Source: Euptelea pleiosperma (taxonomy: Eukaryota; Streptophyta; Magnoliopsida; Ranunculales; Eupteleaceae). Taken from it: a stretch of DNA of 64,000 nt. The stretch is taken from NCBI GenBank assembly GCA_035048495.1, contig CM068551.1, forward strand, positions 15,068,248 to 15,132,247, read 5' to 3'. The first letter of the stretch is position 1, and every line of letters starts with the position of its first letter. Shown piece after piece: positions 43,709 through 54,778 of the stretch. The translations under genes were made by a program, and so were the position numbers. The notes under the pieces were generated by a model that saw only the letters and a list, made by a program, of their open reading frames with translations, was not told the origin of the DNA and did no database searches.

Positions 43709-44136
43709 CAATATTTAACAATGTTTGGTACGTGTACGAGCTAGCTCACTTCAGCTTACTTCATTTTCTTTCAATTTGAGTGGGTCCCACATATCAAAGT
43801 AAGTCAAAAATAGATTGGGTCAGTGCGGGAACCACATATTATATCAAAGAATAAAAAAAAATTCATTTTTATCTTTTTTATATATTAAAAAATTAATTTT
43901 TATTGAAAATAGTGATTTTTCGGCGAGAAAATAAAATTTTCTCACCAAGGCATAATCGGCGTGAAATTATTTTCACAGGGGGGGGGGGTGATCAAATGTT
44001 TTCCCGCCGCGGAGGGCAAATATGTGGGCCCGGCTAAATATTCGCCAAGGGCGGGTGGCTGCCAAACACAGCCCGGCGAATATATGCACGGCTAAATATT
44101 TTATTTGCCCGCCGCTGTGCGTTACCAAACAGGCCC
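43623..44136. mobile_element. Tourist-like (PIF/Harbinger) MITE, 514 bp, inside the Tat element
   Basis: Ends GGGCCTGTTTGGTA and TACCAAACAGGCCC are perfect inverted repeats flanked by TAA target duplications (43620-43622 and 44137-44139). Internal short repeats of AATATTTRGCC/GGCGAATA occur in both directions, plus a G9 tract at about 43980. Non-coding. Confidence 0.9.
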
Positions 44137-44413
44137 TAACTGTTGAGGCTTGCCAAATTGTAACAAGAACAATGACCCCTTTTAAAAAGGTCTGTGGTAG
44201 CGAGTGAACTAATTAATGAAATCCTTCACCCTTGGGTGTTGTTTTATCAAAAAGTTTAGTTTTTTCTTTCTAAATAAATGAACTCTCTCATTATGTTTTT
44301 GCAAAATTAAATTTTTTTTTTCTTCTTCTAATTCAATCAAGGTTAATTAGTAGGAAGAATCTGATAATGAGCTTGAACCATATGATTTCGATCTGGAATT
44401 AGACTTTGAGCTC

Positions 44414-47400
44414 ATGGGGATAGAATGTGAAGAGGAACAAGAAGAAGCTAACACAGAACTTTTCGATCTTCTTGAGCATCATGAAAAGGGGGTTCAACCT
44501 AACATTGAAGATACAGAGATCATAAATCTTGGTACAGAAGAAGATCCAAAAGAAGTGAAGATTGGTGCATCTCTTTCCCCACATGAGAGACTTAAAATGG
44601 TTAGATTCCTTCAGAATTATAAAGATGTATTTGCTTGGTCCTATGAAGACATGCCCGGGCTAGACACAGATCTAGTCGTCCATCGTTTGCCCTTAATACC
44701 TGGGGAAACCCCTGTCAAGCAAAAGCTACGAAGATTGCGTCCGGAATGGGCTTTGAAGATCAAAGAAGAAGTGATAAAGTAGTACAAAGCCGGTTTTCTG
44801 ATGGTTTCATCATATTCAGAGTGGCTTGCAAATATAGTACCTGTGCCAAAGAAGGATGGGAAAGTAAGGATGTGCATTGACTTTCGGAACTTGAATAAGG
44901 CTAGCCCAAAGGACGACTTTCCATTGCCTCATATAGACGTCTTGCTGGATAACACTGCAGGCCATGAATTGTTGTCATTTATGGATGGATTCTTGGGATA
45001 TAACCAAATTAAGATGGCAGAGGAAGATAGAGAAAAGACTGCGTTCATCACACCTTGGGGCACCTTTTGTTATAAAGTTATGCCATTTGGATTAAAAAAT
45101 GCAGGAGCAACGTACCAGCAGGCTATGACAACACTATTCCATGATATGATCCACAAGGAAATGGAAGTGTATGTGGATGACATGATCGCCAAATCATGGA
45201 AGGCTGAAGACCATCTCACCATCTTAAAGAAACTATTTGAAAGACTTCATAAATTCAGGCTTCGTCTCAATCCTGCAAAATGTGTTTTCAGTGCAACATC
45301 TGGGAAGCTGCTTGGATTTATTATCAGCAGGAGAGGAATTGGAATTAATCCAGCCAAAGTCAAGGCAATCATTGATATGCCTCTCCCGAGGACGGAGAAA
45401 GAAATTAGAGGTTTTCTTGGACGTTTACAGTACATCAGCAGATTTGTGGCACAACTCACTCCCATTTGTGAACCCATTTTCAAGTTGCTTCGTAAGAACA
45501 GTCCTAAGGAATGGAACGATGAATGTCAAGTTGCTTTCGATAAGATAAAAAGGTACTTCCTAAATCCTCCAGTCCTAGTGCCACCTAAGCCAGGACGTCC
45601 TCTTTTACTGTACCTATCAATAACTGAGATTTCTATGGGTTGTGTATTGGGCCAACATGACGAATCAGGCAGGAAAGAGTGTGCAATTTATTACTTGAGC
45701 AAGAAATTCACTGACTATGAGACTCGTTACACGTCTCTAGAAAAAACTTGTCTTGCTTTAGTATGGGCTACACAACGTTTGTGCCATTACTTATTGTCTT
45801 ATCCGGTGTTGTTAATATCTCACATGGATCCGGTGAAGTATTTGTTAGAAAAACATGCTATTTCTGGAAGAACAACTCGTTGGCAGATGTTATTATCAGA
45901 GTTTGACATCACCTATGTCACACAAAAGTCAGTTAAAGGTCGGGCAATTACAGAGCACTTAGCAGAAAATCTACTGCCTGATTATGAACCCATGAGGACA
46001 GATTTCCTAGATGAAGCCATAATGACAGTTGAAGAAGATGCAGTTGAGTCAACAAGATGGAAAATGTACTTTGACGGTGCAGTCAACCAGAAGGGACGGG
46101 GAATTGGGGTAGTAATTATATCACCGAAAGGTTCTCACATTGCAGTTTTCGTTAAAATACAGTTCGGATGCACAAATAATGAAGCAGAATATGAAACTTG
46201 CATTGTTGGACTACGAGCAGCTTTGGATATGGAGATCAAAGATATAGATGTGTTCGGAGACTCATCTCTAGTCATATGCCAGACAAATGGTAGTTGAGAT
46301 ACGAAGGATGAAAAATTTATCCCTTACCACGAATATCTAGAAGGGCTCACTTCAAAGTTTGAAAGGATCACATTCACCTACATGCCGAGGACCAAGAATC
46401 AATTTGCTGATGCACTTGCCACTCTTGCCTCAATGATCGAGATTCCAGATGGGATAGATATAAGGCCGATTGAGGTTGCACAAAGTTTTGAGCCAGCCTA
46501 TTGCAACACCATAAATGGAGGTGCACTAGATCAAATGCCGTGGTATACAGATATAAAGAAATATCTTGAAGAGCAAATACTTCATTCGGATGCCACCATT
46601 AATGATCGACGAATGATTCAGCGGTTAGCCTCACAATTTCTTATAATTGGCAGTGTATTATACAAACGGTCACCCAATCAAATCCTTATGAGATGTCTTC
46701 ATGAAAAAGAAGCAAAAGAAGTCATGGAAGAAGTCCACGAAGGAGTTTGCGGTCCTCACATGAATGGACACATGTTGGCAAAGAAAATTTTGCGACTTGG
46801 ATATTACTAGTCAACTCTTGATTCTGATTGTTGCAAGTACGTCCAAAAATGCCATCAGTGCCAAATCTATGCTAACAAGATCAATGTGCCACCATCAGAG
46901 CTGCATAACATGACCACACCGTGGCCATTTTCTGTTTGGGGAATCGACATGATTGGCCCTATTACTCCAAAGGCATCAAATAATCATCGATATATATTGG
47001 TGGCAATAGATTATTTCACCAAGTGGGTAGAGGCAACTTCATACACCATTGTTACAGCCGCACAAGTAAGAAAATTTATTCGAAGGGAAATTATTTGTCG
47101 GTATGGAGTGCCTAGTGAAATGATCTCAGATAATGGGTCAATTTTCAAAGAAAAGGAGACGAAAAAGTTGTTAGCTCAATTCAAAATCAGGCATCATTTT
47201 TCTTCTCCTTATCGCCCTTAGACAAATGGAGCAGTTGAGGTAGCTAACAAGAACATCAAGCACATCATCGAGAAAATGACAGACAATTATTCAGCATGGC
47301 ATGAGATGTTGCCATATGCTCTTCTTGCCTACCGCACATCGATCAGGACTTCAGTTGGAGCTACACCATATGCCCTTACATATGGGATGGAGGCAGTTCT

Positions 47401-47788
47401 CCCTATTGAGGTTGAGATCCTGTCTCTACGTGTTCTTATGGAAGCAGAGCTGGATGAAGCTGAGTGGTTACAAGCACGATATGCGCATTTGAATTTGATC
47501 AAAGAAAAGAGACTTCGAGCAATCTGTCATGCTCAAGCATACCAACGTCGCATGGACAAAGCCTATGCAAAGAAAGTCAAACCTCAAGAATTTAAGGTTG
47601 GTGACTTGGTTTTAAAAAAGATTCTTCCTCATCAACACGATCCACATGGGAAGTTCAAGCCCAACTATGAAGGCCCATATATCGTGAGGAGAGTCTTTTC
47701 CGGTGGAGCTTTAATCTTGGGGCGAATGGATGATGTAGACCTCCCAGAGCCAATCAATACAGATCAAGTCAAAAAATACTTTGTGTGA
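44414..47788 (+). pseudogene. Tat element pol: RT, RNase H, second RNase H, integrase; four stops, one frame
   Basis: One continuous frame interrupted only by TAG 44780, TGA 46295, TAG 46808 and TAG 47219. Pre-RT: VFAWSYEDMPG. RT: VRMCIDFRNLNKASPKDDFP, MPFGLKNAGATYQ and catalytic YVDDM (45170-45184). RNase H: around 45590-45960 (LLLYLSITEIS, YETRYTSLEKTCLALVWA). Second RNase H: MYFDGAVNQKGRGIGVVI, NNEAEYE and FGDSSLVI (about 46068-46290), diagnostic of the Tat lineage. Integrase: zinc-finger His and Cys (CLHEK...VHEG, CCKYVQKCHQC), core WGIDMIGPI, ISDNGSIF and NGAVEVANK (D-D-E intact), C-terminal VGDLVLKKI and YEGPYIVRRVFSGGAL. All four stops are one C-to-T or G-to-A step from Gln or Trp codons. 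Confidence 0.9.
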
Positions 47789-49670
47789 TAGATCTGTATT
47801 AATATTTTGTACCTTCAATGGATCTTGGAAAAGAAAATGGCTGTATTTTTTCTTTCACACCTCACTTTATCATTTTTCCTCAAACTTTGAGCCTTCACTT
47901 CTTTCCTAAGAGACAACATAACATATACTTTCAGTCAGACAAAGAAAAAGGAAAAAAAAACTCAAAAATGGCAAAGCAAAAAAGCAAAAAAGCAAAAAAG
48001 CAAAAAAGCAAAAAAAAAAAAAAAAAAAATGGGAAAGCAAAATAAAGAGATCGACACAAGTTTGACACATCAATACACCACTCCTGGCCCGCAAGAGTAT
48101 AAACTGTGAACGGCTTTACTTTTTCCCTAGTCCTCACTTCTCATCTTCTTCACCAAGACCAAAACCTTTCTTTTCATCCCACAATAAAGCCTTTTTCGAT
48201 CCAAGATTAATTAAAGATATATTTGGTTAAGACATTTCTTGTTTTCATTTCGATCAAATGGCAATGAAGGGAGATGGTAATCTATAAAATATAGCATGAC
48301 TCGAAAGGGCGTGGTGAAAACCTGAAAGGGCATCACGAGTAAAAATGTCGAGTCATGGCAAGATCCAACACCACGGGCATAGTGAAAACCGAAAGGCACT
48401 AGTGCGCAACAATCACGTGGACCCAGCCCTGGTGAAAACCCTTATGGGCATCAGGGGCAAAAAAGGGAAAAAAATAAAAGAAGAAAAAAAAAACACACAC
48501 ACACACATAGACACACAAGGGCCAGTCGTGGAAACATTTACAGGAAATGGGATTACCATTCAGGGTCCATGCATGAGCAAGTCATGAACGAAAATTCGAA
48601 CCTAACATGATGCTTGAGTAAGATTACTTACACCCTATCACTTGCTATCCTTAGAAGAAATTCATGAAGGCCCTTTTTCATTTCTTGTTTTTCTAGTTCA
48701 CTCTCTAAGACAGGCTGATTAAAAAGGGGAAAAGGCTGCAATCTTGGCAAGCATTATAATGGCGTCATCCACTCCAATGAACTACGAAGAAGGAATACAC
48801 TCAAGGTCGTAGGCTCCGAGAGAATGATGAGGATGACGTATTTCCATAAAAAAGAAAAATTTCTATCATCTCCCGCTGTAAATATTTTAGACCCCCTTAT
48901 AATCATTTCACTATCTTTTCTTTGTATAATCGCCTTTCAACCCTTCGTAAAAATTTAGAAAAAGAAAATCATCATACATTTTACATTCATATTTGCATTT
49001 ATACATTCGTGACCTACTTTTGTGCATGAGTGGCCTAATATGCTAATTGGTTCTTCATACCTCTTAGTAGAATATCGTGCAAGATTAAGGTAAGTCTGAT
49101 TACTGTTTCTTGGTCAGATGTTTGTATGGGCTCTTATGAAGCAATCTAATCCATGTTGTCATTTATAAGACCCACATTGTGTCTTGTTAATGTTGCTAGA
49201 ATCGTATATAGATCAAATTCTGCTTAAATATCGAGACTGAAAATCATTTAATTAATTAAAGAATCATAAAGTAATGTTTGAGGAATCTCAAAAGATGGAC
49301 ATTTTTAATCATCCCATCATAAGTTGATTATTTTGAAAGTTTAAATTTGCAAGCGAGGTTCAACTCTAGGTAGCTAAAGAATTGCAATTAAACTAGGGGC
49401 CTCAGTTAAAGTTAAAATTTTTCTGTATGACTAGTGACCTTGTAAGTACCCAAAATGGGCTAAGACTCTAATCATACAATTGCACTGAGTTTTCCTAAAT
49501 TTGAGAGGACTCAAACGAAGCCAAAAGATTCCTAAAGAAGCTAGTGGAGATAGTCTCGATGTTTAATCATTATTTGGTATATATAGGCTTCTTTGTGCGA
49601 AAATGTTCTTCGATGTCTAAAAAAATCTTTGTCGTTCATTGGTCAACCAATTTCGCCAAAGAAGGGCAAC
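47789..49670 (+). other. 3' untranslated region of the Tat element and polypurine tract
   Basis: Long non-coding stretch with a CAAAAAAG tract at about 47965-48030 and three diverged copies of a GTGAAAACC...GGGCA motif at 48300-48460. Ends in a purine-rich run CCAAAGAAGGGCAAC right before the 3' LTR. No gene. Confidence 0.65.
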
Positions 49671-51665
49671 TATAGACACCCCATTTTGGCACGATCTTCT
49701 AACTTGGCGATCGACGGTCTCGAGCTTCTTTTTTTTTTGGTCGAGGGATTACTTTACAAATCTCAACCCTTAGGATATTCCTACCTAATCGTAGAGCCTT
49801 AATTAGAATCATCAACCACCCTTAGATAACACTTTTAGAACCCAAAACCATCATTAAGAAGCCCTATCATAAGCTATGAGGAATCAAAGGTTTGACTTTT
49901 GTTGATAAATGATCAAAAATTACTTGTATCTTTGATTTTACCGTTAGATTTGATCAAAATCAAAAGTATTTGTTTTTAACTCCTTTATCTTTTAAAAGAA
50001 AAGTAATTTCATTAAAATCTAATGGCTCGATCATAAGGTCATGGCTTTTGTTGGACTACTTTGTAAATGATCTCAATTTTTGATAGTTCGTGTGTCAATG
50101 AGATGTCTACCTTTGAAAAATACTTTGAATGATCTTTCAAAATATTTTTGTCTTGTCAATTTTGGACTTAAAATGAGCATTTTATCAACGATTGATCAAA
50201 ACTCTAGATGTATGGTCTTGATATGTGTAAATGTACCAAGGCTCATACATCATGACACACTTTGATGATATTACTTAATCTTATCCATCCAACTCACCAA
50301 ACTCCCATACTTTTCCATTTTATCCACACTTTTTTATTTATTCTTCACACATAAATTTTCTACAACTTTTTAACTTTCTAGATTGTCTAACTTTTTCCTA
50401 ACAAATTAGAAAATTCCTTAACATATCCATATAGGACAAACCCCATTTTTATCCTTTTACCCACAAATGACTCAACTACCATTTCTCTTATTCCCAAACC
50501 CTTACTTTTCACCTATAAATACCCCCTCACTCCTTTTAGAAATCCATTCCTTCAAGCCATCTCTTTAGGCCTAGAAAAACTCTTGCAAAATAGTTTCTTA
50601 AACTCTCCAAAAACCTTTAGAAACCTCAAAAATCTTTCAAAGACCCTCTTGTTTTAAAAGATTAAGTGAAAGGAGGAAGAACTTTTGTACTTGCTCACTT
50701 CATTTTTTCTTTTTTTTCAAAAACAAGAAGAAGAGAAAGAAGAAGAAAAGGCCAAGGAAAGAAGAAGGACCATTTATAAGGTACAATACAAACAACATAA
50801 GTTCTTTCTCTCTCTAACAATGTAACCATATGGGAAGGCTAAGCCACTCTACTTTATTTGTTCTTTTTCTTTTTTATCTAACTTCTATTTTATGCTTTGT
50901 TAGTTCTTTATTTTAGTTTTTTTTTCTTATTTTCTTTATGATTGTCTTTTTTACTTTTTCTCTCTAGCAATGTAACCACATGGGAAGGCTTTGCCACCCT
51001 ATTCTTTTTTTTTTATTTATTTATCTTTTATTTTATTTACTTAGCTCTATATTATTGTATGATTAGTTAGTTCTTTACTTTAGTTTGTCTTTCTTGCTTC
51101 CCTTATGTTGTCTTTTTTTACTTTCTCTTTCTAGTATATGTGGAGAACTTGAAATGCTTGCATAGTAGGGTATTCCCACATTTTCTCTTATGTTATCTCT
51201 TTTTCTCCCTAATATGTGGAGAACCCGAAATGCTTACATAGTAGGGTATTCCCACATTTTCTCTTATGTTATCTATTTTTCTCCATAATATGTGGAGAAC
51301 CCGAAATGCTTACATAGTAGGGTATTCCCACATTTTTCTTTTATGTACTTTTATATGTAGATTCTTCTTTTTCTTAAACGGTAACTTGAGAGGATGATTG
51401 AGGGTACAAGAGTAGGTAACCGTTTAAATACGGGTAAGTTGGGATGCCTAACACCTTCCCCAATTTATAAATGACTCACTTACCTAATGATCTCTCAAAT
51501 GGTTAGTAGATCAATGGAGTCACTAATTTGTATTTTGCTCATTTTAAAAAGTTTATTATCTATTTTCAAACCCGGTGGCCAATCACACTGTTAAAAAAGG
51601 GTTGGTGGCAACTCCATAAGATTTGGCCCTTTTTTGTGCCTTTAGATGGATTGTGCTATCTCACA
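49671..51665 (+). repeat. 3' LTR of the Tat element
   Basis: 1995 bp, begins TATAGACACCCC (first dinucleotide changed from TG to TA) and ends CTCACA. Collinear with the 5' LTR; the size difference includes a deletion of CTACCCTAAA-like 10 bp near 50497. Contains the same 76-bp triplicate. Confidence 0.95.
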
Positions 51666-52200
51666 CCGACGTATCCGTCACTTCCACCGAGTTGTCAGAT
51701 GCCACCTGCAAGTAAACTCTGTTGGTGGGAAAACCACGGTAGAGCATCCAATGCTTAAGTCAGTATCTTATGCCAAAAGTTTTAACCTTGTTTTGCTCCA
51801 AGATTGTTTACCTTCCTTACTACTGTAGCTTTTTATTTATAGGATATGTAACCCCTTACGTGTTCAAGAGCACGATGGAGGCCGTACCAGTCACCCAAAA
51901 GTCTTTTTCTTATATGTGATCTGTCGTAGATCGCGTTTTGCCTTAAAAGTACAATAGGTGGCTGCTTCCTGTTCGTTTGTTCAAACTACTTTTTACCTGG
52001 CCGACTAACCATGAGATCAAGGCAATCGGCCAAGTTGGCCTAATTTTCATCATGCCAAGTCGGCCAGATCGTCATCATGCAAAGTCGGCCTGATCTTCAT
52101 CATGCAAAGTCGGCCCCTCAGACATGGTGTTAGGGGACACGTGTCATCATTACATGAACCCACGTGTATTGCCATAAATTACCCCTTACAAATCTACACC
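51666..52200. other. Host segment split by the Tat element, right piece; possible older LTR
   Basis: Starts with the target duplication CCGAC. Contains TTATTTATAGG near 51833, CGGCC-rich tandem repeats and ACACGTGTC at 52139. The GC-rich repeats next to a TATA-like element resemble the U3 of the 17770 gypsy LTR in style, so the split segment may be a solo LTR in minus orientation. This is inference only. Confidence 0.3.
52028..52115. repeat. 25-bp tandem repeat
   Basis: CAAGTCGGCCTGATCTTCATCATG-like unit, about 3.5 copies. Confidence 0.8.
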
Positions 52201-53790
52201 TCCTAAGCTTCCATTTGACCATCATCTAGTTGGCAAAGGTGGCTTGGAGAGGCCATTACAGGAGGAGGAAGTTCTAGTTCTGCCAACCTAAAGGAAGAGA
52301 AACAAAATTAATTGAGAGGTAAGTACTCTTTTCTTCTTTCTATCTTCTTCTTTATTTTTTCAATTTTTGTTTATCATGTGCTAGATTTGATTTGAAGCCT
52401 ATGTTCATGAGGAGTTTGATTTCACATTCAAACTGATCACTTAGCTTAAATACTCTAATAATTGAAAGAAAGCCTTATTTATATCATGGATTCGCACCTT
52501 CTCATCCATCTCATACAAAAAATATGTGTTTTTTGGGGTATGTTGGTCAATTTGACCACATTGGAGTAAATTAACTCTAAGACATTTATAATGTTTATAC
52601 TATTATAAGGGCATTTTATTACATATATCATTATATCAGTATTTTTAGTAAATTATACTATAATTACAAGGCTATTTTAATAAAATATATCATTAAGTTA
52701 TTCTTCATAAATTAATAATCTACTTAGAATATTTTGATAATTTAATAATCTATTAAGGGAGATTGACAATCTATGACTAATGAAGGATAATTTTATAATT
52801 TATAATAAAATGGCTTAAGTGCTCCAAAATACACACAAAAGACGAAGTCAAAACGAGATCCGGTAAAGGAGGGGTCAACCACACATTTGGATTTGTCGAC
52901 CGGTTAGTGACAGTAATCTGCCCGAGGTCTGATCAGCCGCACAAAATGGCCGATCGACCGCTCAGGTCAACTCTTATATTTTTCATTATGTAGGGGCGGT
53001 TAGCCGCACAATTTGGCCGGTTGACTGCTCAGAGTTAGAAGACTCCAGTCACCCGCTCAAAATGCCCGATCAGCCGATCTACTGAACCCTTCCCCAATGT
53101 AATAAAAAATCACCGAAACTAATCTTATGAGACTAGGATAGCCTCCAAATAATTAGGACTAAGTGCAAAGGACATCTAGGGTCATGGAGAGCTGCTGGCA
53201 ACACCCGGTGAACCCTTAGATGTACGCGAGTAATATCAAAACGAGATTGTGATAGTTGAATGTTCGTCGAGTGAAAACATATGTTGAATATCTGCTTCAC
53301 ATCTTCGTGTTTGAGCTTGATTTTTTTTTTAGTTGAGCTTTAACACTTGAGTTGGTTTTCTTCAGCTTTTGTTCTTCTTCGATTTGTTGATGAAGTCTAC
53401 TTGATTGTTGACACTTTAGTCTTCAGAAAAATTCTAACTAGCAAGATAAATTACAAAAGAACCAAGAGTTCCTGAGATTGACAACAGAGACTTTATTTTG
53501 TATACTTCAATTATATTTAAGTTTTGTCAAATAATTCAAATAAATATATTACTTATACTTTGATACATTTAAATCATACTTAGAGTGCAATTATAAAAAT
53601 TATAAGTTTAAATCAATGTCAATTATATTTATTAAGTGTGATTAATCGATTCTATTTTTCTCATAGATTGTCTTGATTTGTCTTGATTAAGGTAGTCCAG
53701 GCTAACCAATCTTTAGTCGATCGGATTGTTTAATAATTTCTGCATTAGTCACGCTTGGTGTATAATTACCAAAATAAATGTAGCTGCATG
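52201..53790. other. Non-coding spacer with a possible 5' leader exon
   Basis: At about 52318 GAGAGGTAAGTACTC is a textbook plant 5' splice site at the end of a purine-rich stretch, but no coding exon follows. 52860-53100 has loosely repeated CCGATCGACCGCTCA motifs. The rest is AT-rich. Confidence 0.3.
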
Positions 53791-54020
53791 CCACTCTTTT
53801 GGGCCATTGACCCCATGATCGTCCATTCCTTGGTGGTCATATACACAAAAAAGCAGCTTGATTAGCGACTTTCAGTCATTGAATTGGAGTTTCTTTATAG
53901 TTCATGATCAGGCATTAATGAAAAATGATTAAATCCAATAGCCAAAAATCATCAATTGGGTTATTTTTGTTTGTTGGTCCACCAAGGGGTGGGCTAACTA
54001 GTCATGGACTCCAAAGAACA
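53790..54020. mobile_element. Foldback element
   Basis: GCCACTCTTTTGGGCCATTGACCCCATGATC at the left and TGGACTCCAAAGAACATGCC at the right; inner TTGATTAGCGACTTTCAGTCATTG and CCAATAGCCAAAAATCATC pair. Confidence 0.55.
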
Positions 54021-54778
54021 TGCCACATCATTTCTAGAGATTTTTGTATCAAACTTTCAATACAAAATTCTTTATCAAAGTTTTTTTTCAAATAAAAGAA
54101 GACCTCTTCCATAGGGAGCCAATCAGGAATTGTCATGTCACAACCCAAAAAGATATTTTCAAGAAGATAAAATAATATTAAATTATAGCCCATCCTTATA
54201 ACTATGGGATAAAGTTCAAAGGAAACTAATATGCCTAGTCTTATTAGGGATACATTTTCTTTGTTTAACTAAACGTAAAGTGTAATACCCTAGATTTTTT
54301 TGACTCAGATTGGTGTGAATCTTCGGTTTAAGGCCCGTTAGGGTTATGGACTAAATTTTTCAGAGATAGGTTAAAACCTTTTTAAGCCAACCATTGATGA
54401 TGAAAAGGTTGACATTCAAAATTTCCACTCTTGAATTATGTCTAATAAAACTTTATACATTAGTAGTTTAAACCATAAGAGTATTTTTGGAATTTTGGTC
54501 ATACAGGCATCCTGGTAATATGGTTTGGTTGAGGGTAGCTTGGTAATGTCACAAATTAAAGTAACTAAACCCTATTATAGAAACAAATTGATATTCTTGA
54601 AGATTACGAAAATCTTTTCAAAGGAAGTGTAATTTGGTAGGTTTACAACCCAAGCGTATTTTGGTCATTTTTATTAGGGACTTTTTTGTGATTTCACATG
54701 TTAATGTGGGTCCACTGGGACATAACTATTTTATTGCATGGCTTGGTAAAATTTTGAGTTAATTTGATTGATTTCAAT
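53943..54778. repeat. Dispersed repeat C, uninterrupted copy (Helitron empty site)
   Basis: Collinear with 25810-27370 minus the 739-bp Helitron array. The join AGCCCA|TCCTTATAAC lies at 54192/54193. Cut at 54779 by a TGTAACGCCC sequence. Confidence 0.85.

Larger units (their letters stand above)
33765..51665 (+). mobile_element. Tat/Ogre-like Ty3-gypsy LTR retrotransposon, 17.9 kb, nearly complete, inactive
   Basis: Paired LTRs (33765-35774 and 49671-51665) are flanked by a perfect 5-bp target duplication CCGAC (33760-33764 and 51666-51670). Order: LTR, tRNA-Arg primer site, extra ORF1, tandem repeats, gag, protease, RT, RNase H, a second RNase H, integrase, long 3' region, LTR. An ORF ahead of gag and the second (archaeal-like) RNase H between RNase H and integrase identify the Tat lineage, and the great length fits Ogre-like members. 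Reading frames carry stops and frameshifts and one MITE insertion, so it cannot encode its own proteins. By eye the LTRs differ at only a few percent, so insertion is fairly recent. Confidence 0.93.

Noticed and set aside
47818..48045. Lys-rich ORF (KAKKQKSKKKK) after pol
   Set aside because: Made by a CAAAAAAG low-complexity tract in the 3' untranslated region of the retroelement.
33765..51665. Endogenous pararetrovirus or errantivirus-like provirus
   Set aside because: LTRs with target duplication, tRNA-Arg primer site, double RNase H and integrase mark a Tat retrotransposon; no movement or envelope protein is visible.
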